Part shown: piece after piece, positions 13,023 to 14,031 of the stretch
Layout: each line of letters begins with the position of its first letter
Numbering within the stretch: the first letter of the stretch is position 1
Assembly (NCBI GenBank): GCA_050012355.1
Contig: JBEKHI010000212.1
Location: 1-14,031 of the forward strand
Length of the DNA stretch: 14,031 bases
Direction of reading: 5' to 3'
From: JBEKHI01 sp050012355
Lineage (GTDB): Bacteria; Actinomycetota; Actinomycetes; Streptosporangiales; Streptosporangiaceae
Notes under the pieces: model-generated
Database searches by the model: none
What the model was told of the DNA's origin: nothing
What the model saw: the letters and a program-made list of their open reading frames with translations, nothing else
Position numbers and translations under genes: made by a program

Positions 13023-14031
13023 ATGACCTCACCGTCAGACAATCGTCCGGAAAACTCGGACCAATCCGACGGCTTCGCCGAATGGTTCCGGTCACCCTCC
13101 GGAGACGCGGGGTCACAGCAAGCGGGCCAGAACGGATACGGTGCCGGGCAGCAAACCGGCTACGGCCAGCAGCCCGGCTACGGGACCCAGCAGGGCTACG
13201 GCGGCCAGCAACCGGGCTACGGGCAGCAAACCGGATACGGGCAGCAGCCTGGTTACCCGCAGCAGCCCGGGTACGGGGCTCAGCCGGGCGGCCGTCCGCA
13301 GGACGGCTACTCGCAGCCGGGCGGTTACCCGGCCCAGGGCGGATACTCTCCGCAAGCAGGCTACGGGCAGCAACCGGGCTACGGCGACCAGCCCGGCTAC
13401 GGCGACCAGCCCAGCTATGGAGACCAGGCGGGCTACGGCCAGCAAACCGGGTACGGCCAGCAGCCCGGCTACGGCGACCAAGCCGGCTACGGCCAGCAAA
13501 CCGGGTACGGCCAGCAGCCCGGCTACGGGACCCAGCAGGGCTACGGCGGGCAGCAAGCGCCTAGCGCCCAGCCGGGCTACGGGCAGCAGGGGTACGGCAG
13601 CCAGCAGGGCTACGGCTACCCCGGGCAGGACTCGGCCACCCAGGTTGGCGGCTTCGGGTACGACCAGCAGCAAGCTGCGTACGGGCAGCCCGCTGGCTGG
13701 GGAGCCAGCGGCGGACAGCAGCCCAGCGGACAGCAAGGCTACGGGCAGCCATTCGGACAGCAGCCGGGCGGGCAGCAGCCCCCCGGACGGCGGGCCGCGG
13801 GCAGGAGTCACGGTGGCGGCGGCGGGCGAAATGGGCTAGCTAACGCCGCGCTCATCGCCTGGATCATTCCGGTGGTCGGCCTGATCGTGGGCATCGCCGG
13901 ATACGTCAAGTCCCGCCGCGTCGGAGTCGGCGCGGGACGCGCGCTCACCGGCACCGGCTTGTCGATCGCGGTGCTCGTGGCGGCGGCGCTCGTCGGCCCG
14001 AAGCTGCTGCAGGCCTCCGATCCCGGCTGCA
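13023..14031 (+). CDS. Two-TM membrane protein with Gly-Tyr-Gln low-complexity domain, 3' end cut off
   Basis: The frame is open from ATG 13023 to the window end (336 codons so far). GGGG (13012-13015) lies 7 nt before the start. Residues 1-37 are polar with a small hydrophobic/aromatic motif, GFAEWFRSPSG. About 38-245 is a repetitive cytoplasmic domain built on GYGQQP, GYGQQT and GYGDQP units, with 29 tyrosines, no lysine and no glutamate. A basic Gly/Arg stretch (about 253-270) leads to TM1 (about 272-294), the loop KSRRVGVGAGR, and TM2 (about 308-326). The TM pair resembles the DUF4190-type hairpin common in actinomycete proteins with Pro/Gln/Tyr-rich N-termini. The chain then leaves the membrane with QASDPGC, so an extracytoplasmic C-terminal domain is likely beyond the edge. 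Function unknown. It appears to be a single gene with its own promoter. Confidence 0.9.
   Translation, partial: MTSPSDNRPENSDQSDGFAEWFRSPSGDAGSQQAGQNGYGAGQQTGYGQQPGYGTQQGYGGQQPGYGQQTGYGQQPGYPQQPGYGAQPGGRPQDGYSQPGGYPAQGGYSPQAGYGQQPGYGDQPGYGDQPSYGDQAGYGQQTGYGQQPGYGDQAGYGQQTGYGQQPGYGTQQGYGGQQAPSAQPGYGQQGYGSQQGYGYPGQDSATQVGGFGYDQQQAAYGQPAGWGASGGQQPSGQQGYGQPFGQQPGGQQPPGRRAAGRSHGGGGGRNGLANAALIAWIIPVVGLIVGIAGYVKSRRVGVGAGRALTGTGLSIAVLVAAALVGPKLLQASDPGC
13134..13757 (+). repeat. Gly-Tyr-Gln hexapeptide-type repeats with exact DNA duplications
   Basis: The coding repeat is mostly an 18-bp unit (GGCTACGGCCAGCAGCCC-like) giving GYGQQP and variants. Larger exact copies show recent expansion. The 44 bp at 13431-13474 recur at 13485-13528 (a 54-bp step, 18 codons). 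The 44 bp at 13161-13204 recur at 13506-13549 (a 345-bp step, 115 codons). All steps are multiples of three, so the frame is kept. Confidence 0.88.

Noticed and set aside
13113..13811. Long minus-strand frame (232 codons), hydrophobic Leu/Val/Ala-rich
   Set aside because: It is the antisense of the Gly-Tyr-Gln repeats; the repeat simply has no stops on this strand. The sense frame has a start, ribosome site and TM domains.
13082..13839. Two other plus-strand open frames across the repeat domain (13082-13564 and 13141-13839)
   Set aside because: Both are out-of-frame readings of the same codon repeat, rich in Arg/Ala or Ser/Thr, with no domain. The frame from 13023 continues into a membrane domain.

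Overview
The window is high-GC DNA from an actinomycete. GC-rich third codon positions, many GTG starts and a complete conservon-type operon (NIT-domain histidine kinase, roadblock/LC7 protein, DUF742 protein, small G-protein-like NTPase) point to Actinomycetota, probably a filamentous or spore-forming lineage. Genus cannot be read from the sequence. Family assignments come from motifs read by eye; no database search was possible.

Layout. (1) 1-3892: a lipoprotein cut by the left edge (minus strand) diverges from a three-gene, overlapping plus-strand unit. The unit holds an OmpR-class response regulator, its membrane sensor kinase, and a secreted seven-repeat HAF-family protein. The starts are coupled by a 4-bp and then a 17-bp overlap, so signalling and an exported probable beta-propeller look like one unit. 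(2) 3911-10588, all minus strand, transcribed right to left: a 1116-aa NIT/HAMP sensor kinase (CvnA type), a 9-codon micro-ORF, the roadblock protein (CvnB type), the DUF742 protein (CvnC type), the NTPase (CvnD type), and then, 25 bp downstream, a thiamine-diphosphate-dependent acetolactate-synthase-like enzyme. This last gene sits where Streptomyces conservons sometimes carry a cytochrome P450. (3) 10589-10976: a 388-bp non-coding stretch with several inverted repeats, a strong 13-bp-stem terminator hairpin and a 13-bp tandem repeat array. The array runs into the stop codon of the next gene. (4) 10977-12122, minus strand: an acyl-CoA dehydrogenase, divergent from (5) 12220-12822, plus strand: a double zinc-ribbon plus FHA protein, closed by a 16-bp-stem hairpin. 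(6) 13023 to the right edge, plus strand: a two-TM protein with a roughly 210-residue Gly-Tyr-Gln-rich domain, reminiscent of FUS-type low-complexity sequence, cut by the right edge.

How the genes may work together. Conservon proteins are known to form a membrane-associated complex resembling eukaryotic G-protein signalling: the kinase senses, the roadblock and DUF742 proteins act as scaffold or exchange partners, and the NTPase is the switch. The ThDP enzyme is a plausible co-transcribed output or partner. The upstream two-component system with its HAF protein is a separate cell-envelope unit. The zinc-ribbon/FHA protein is a phosphothreonine reader with no Ser/Thr kinase in view. The most noteworthy points are the ThDP enzyme in the conservon, the coupled micro-ORF before the roadblock gene, the TCS-HAF unit, the 13-bp repeat giving stops in all three frames, and the Gly-Tyr-Gln low-complexity membrane protein.
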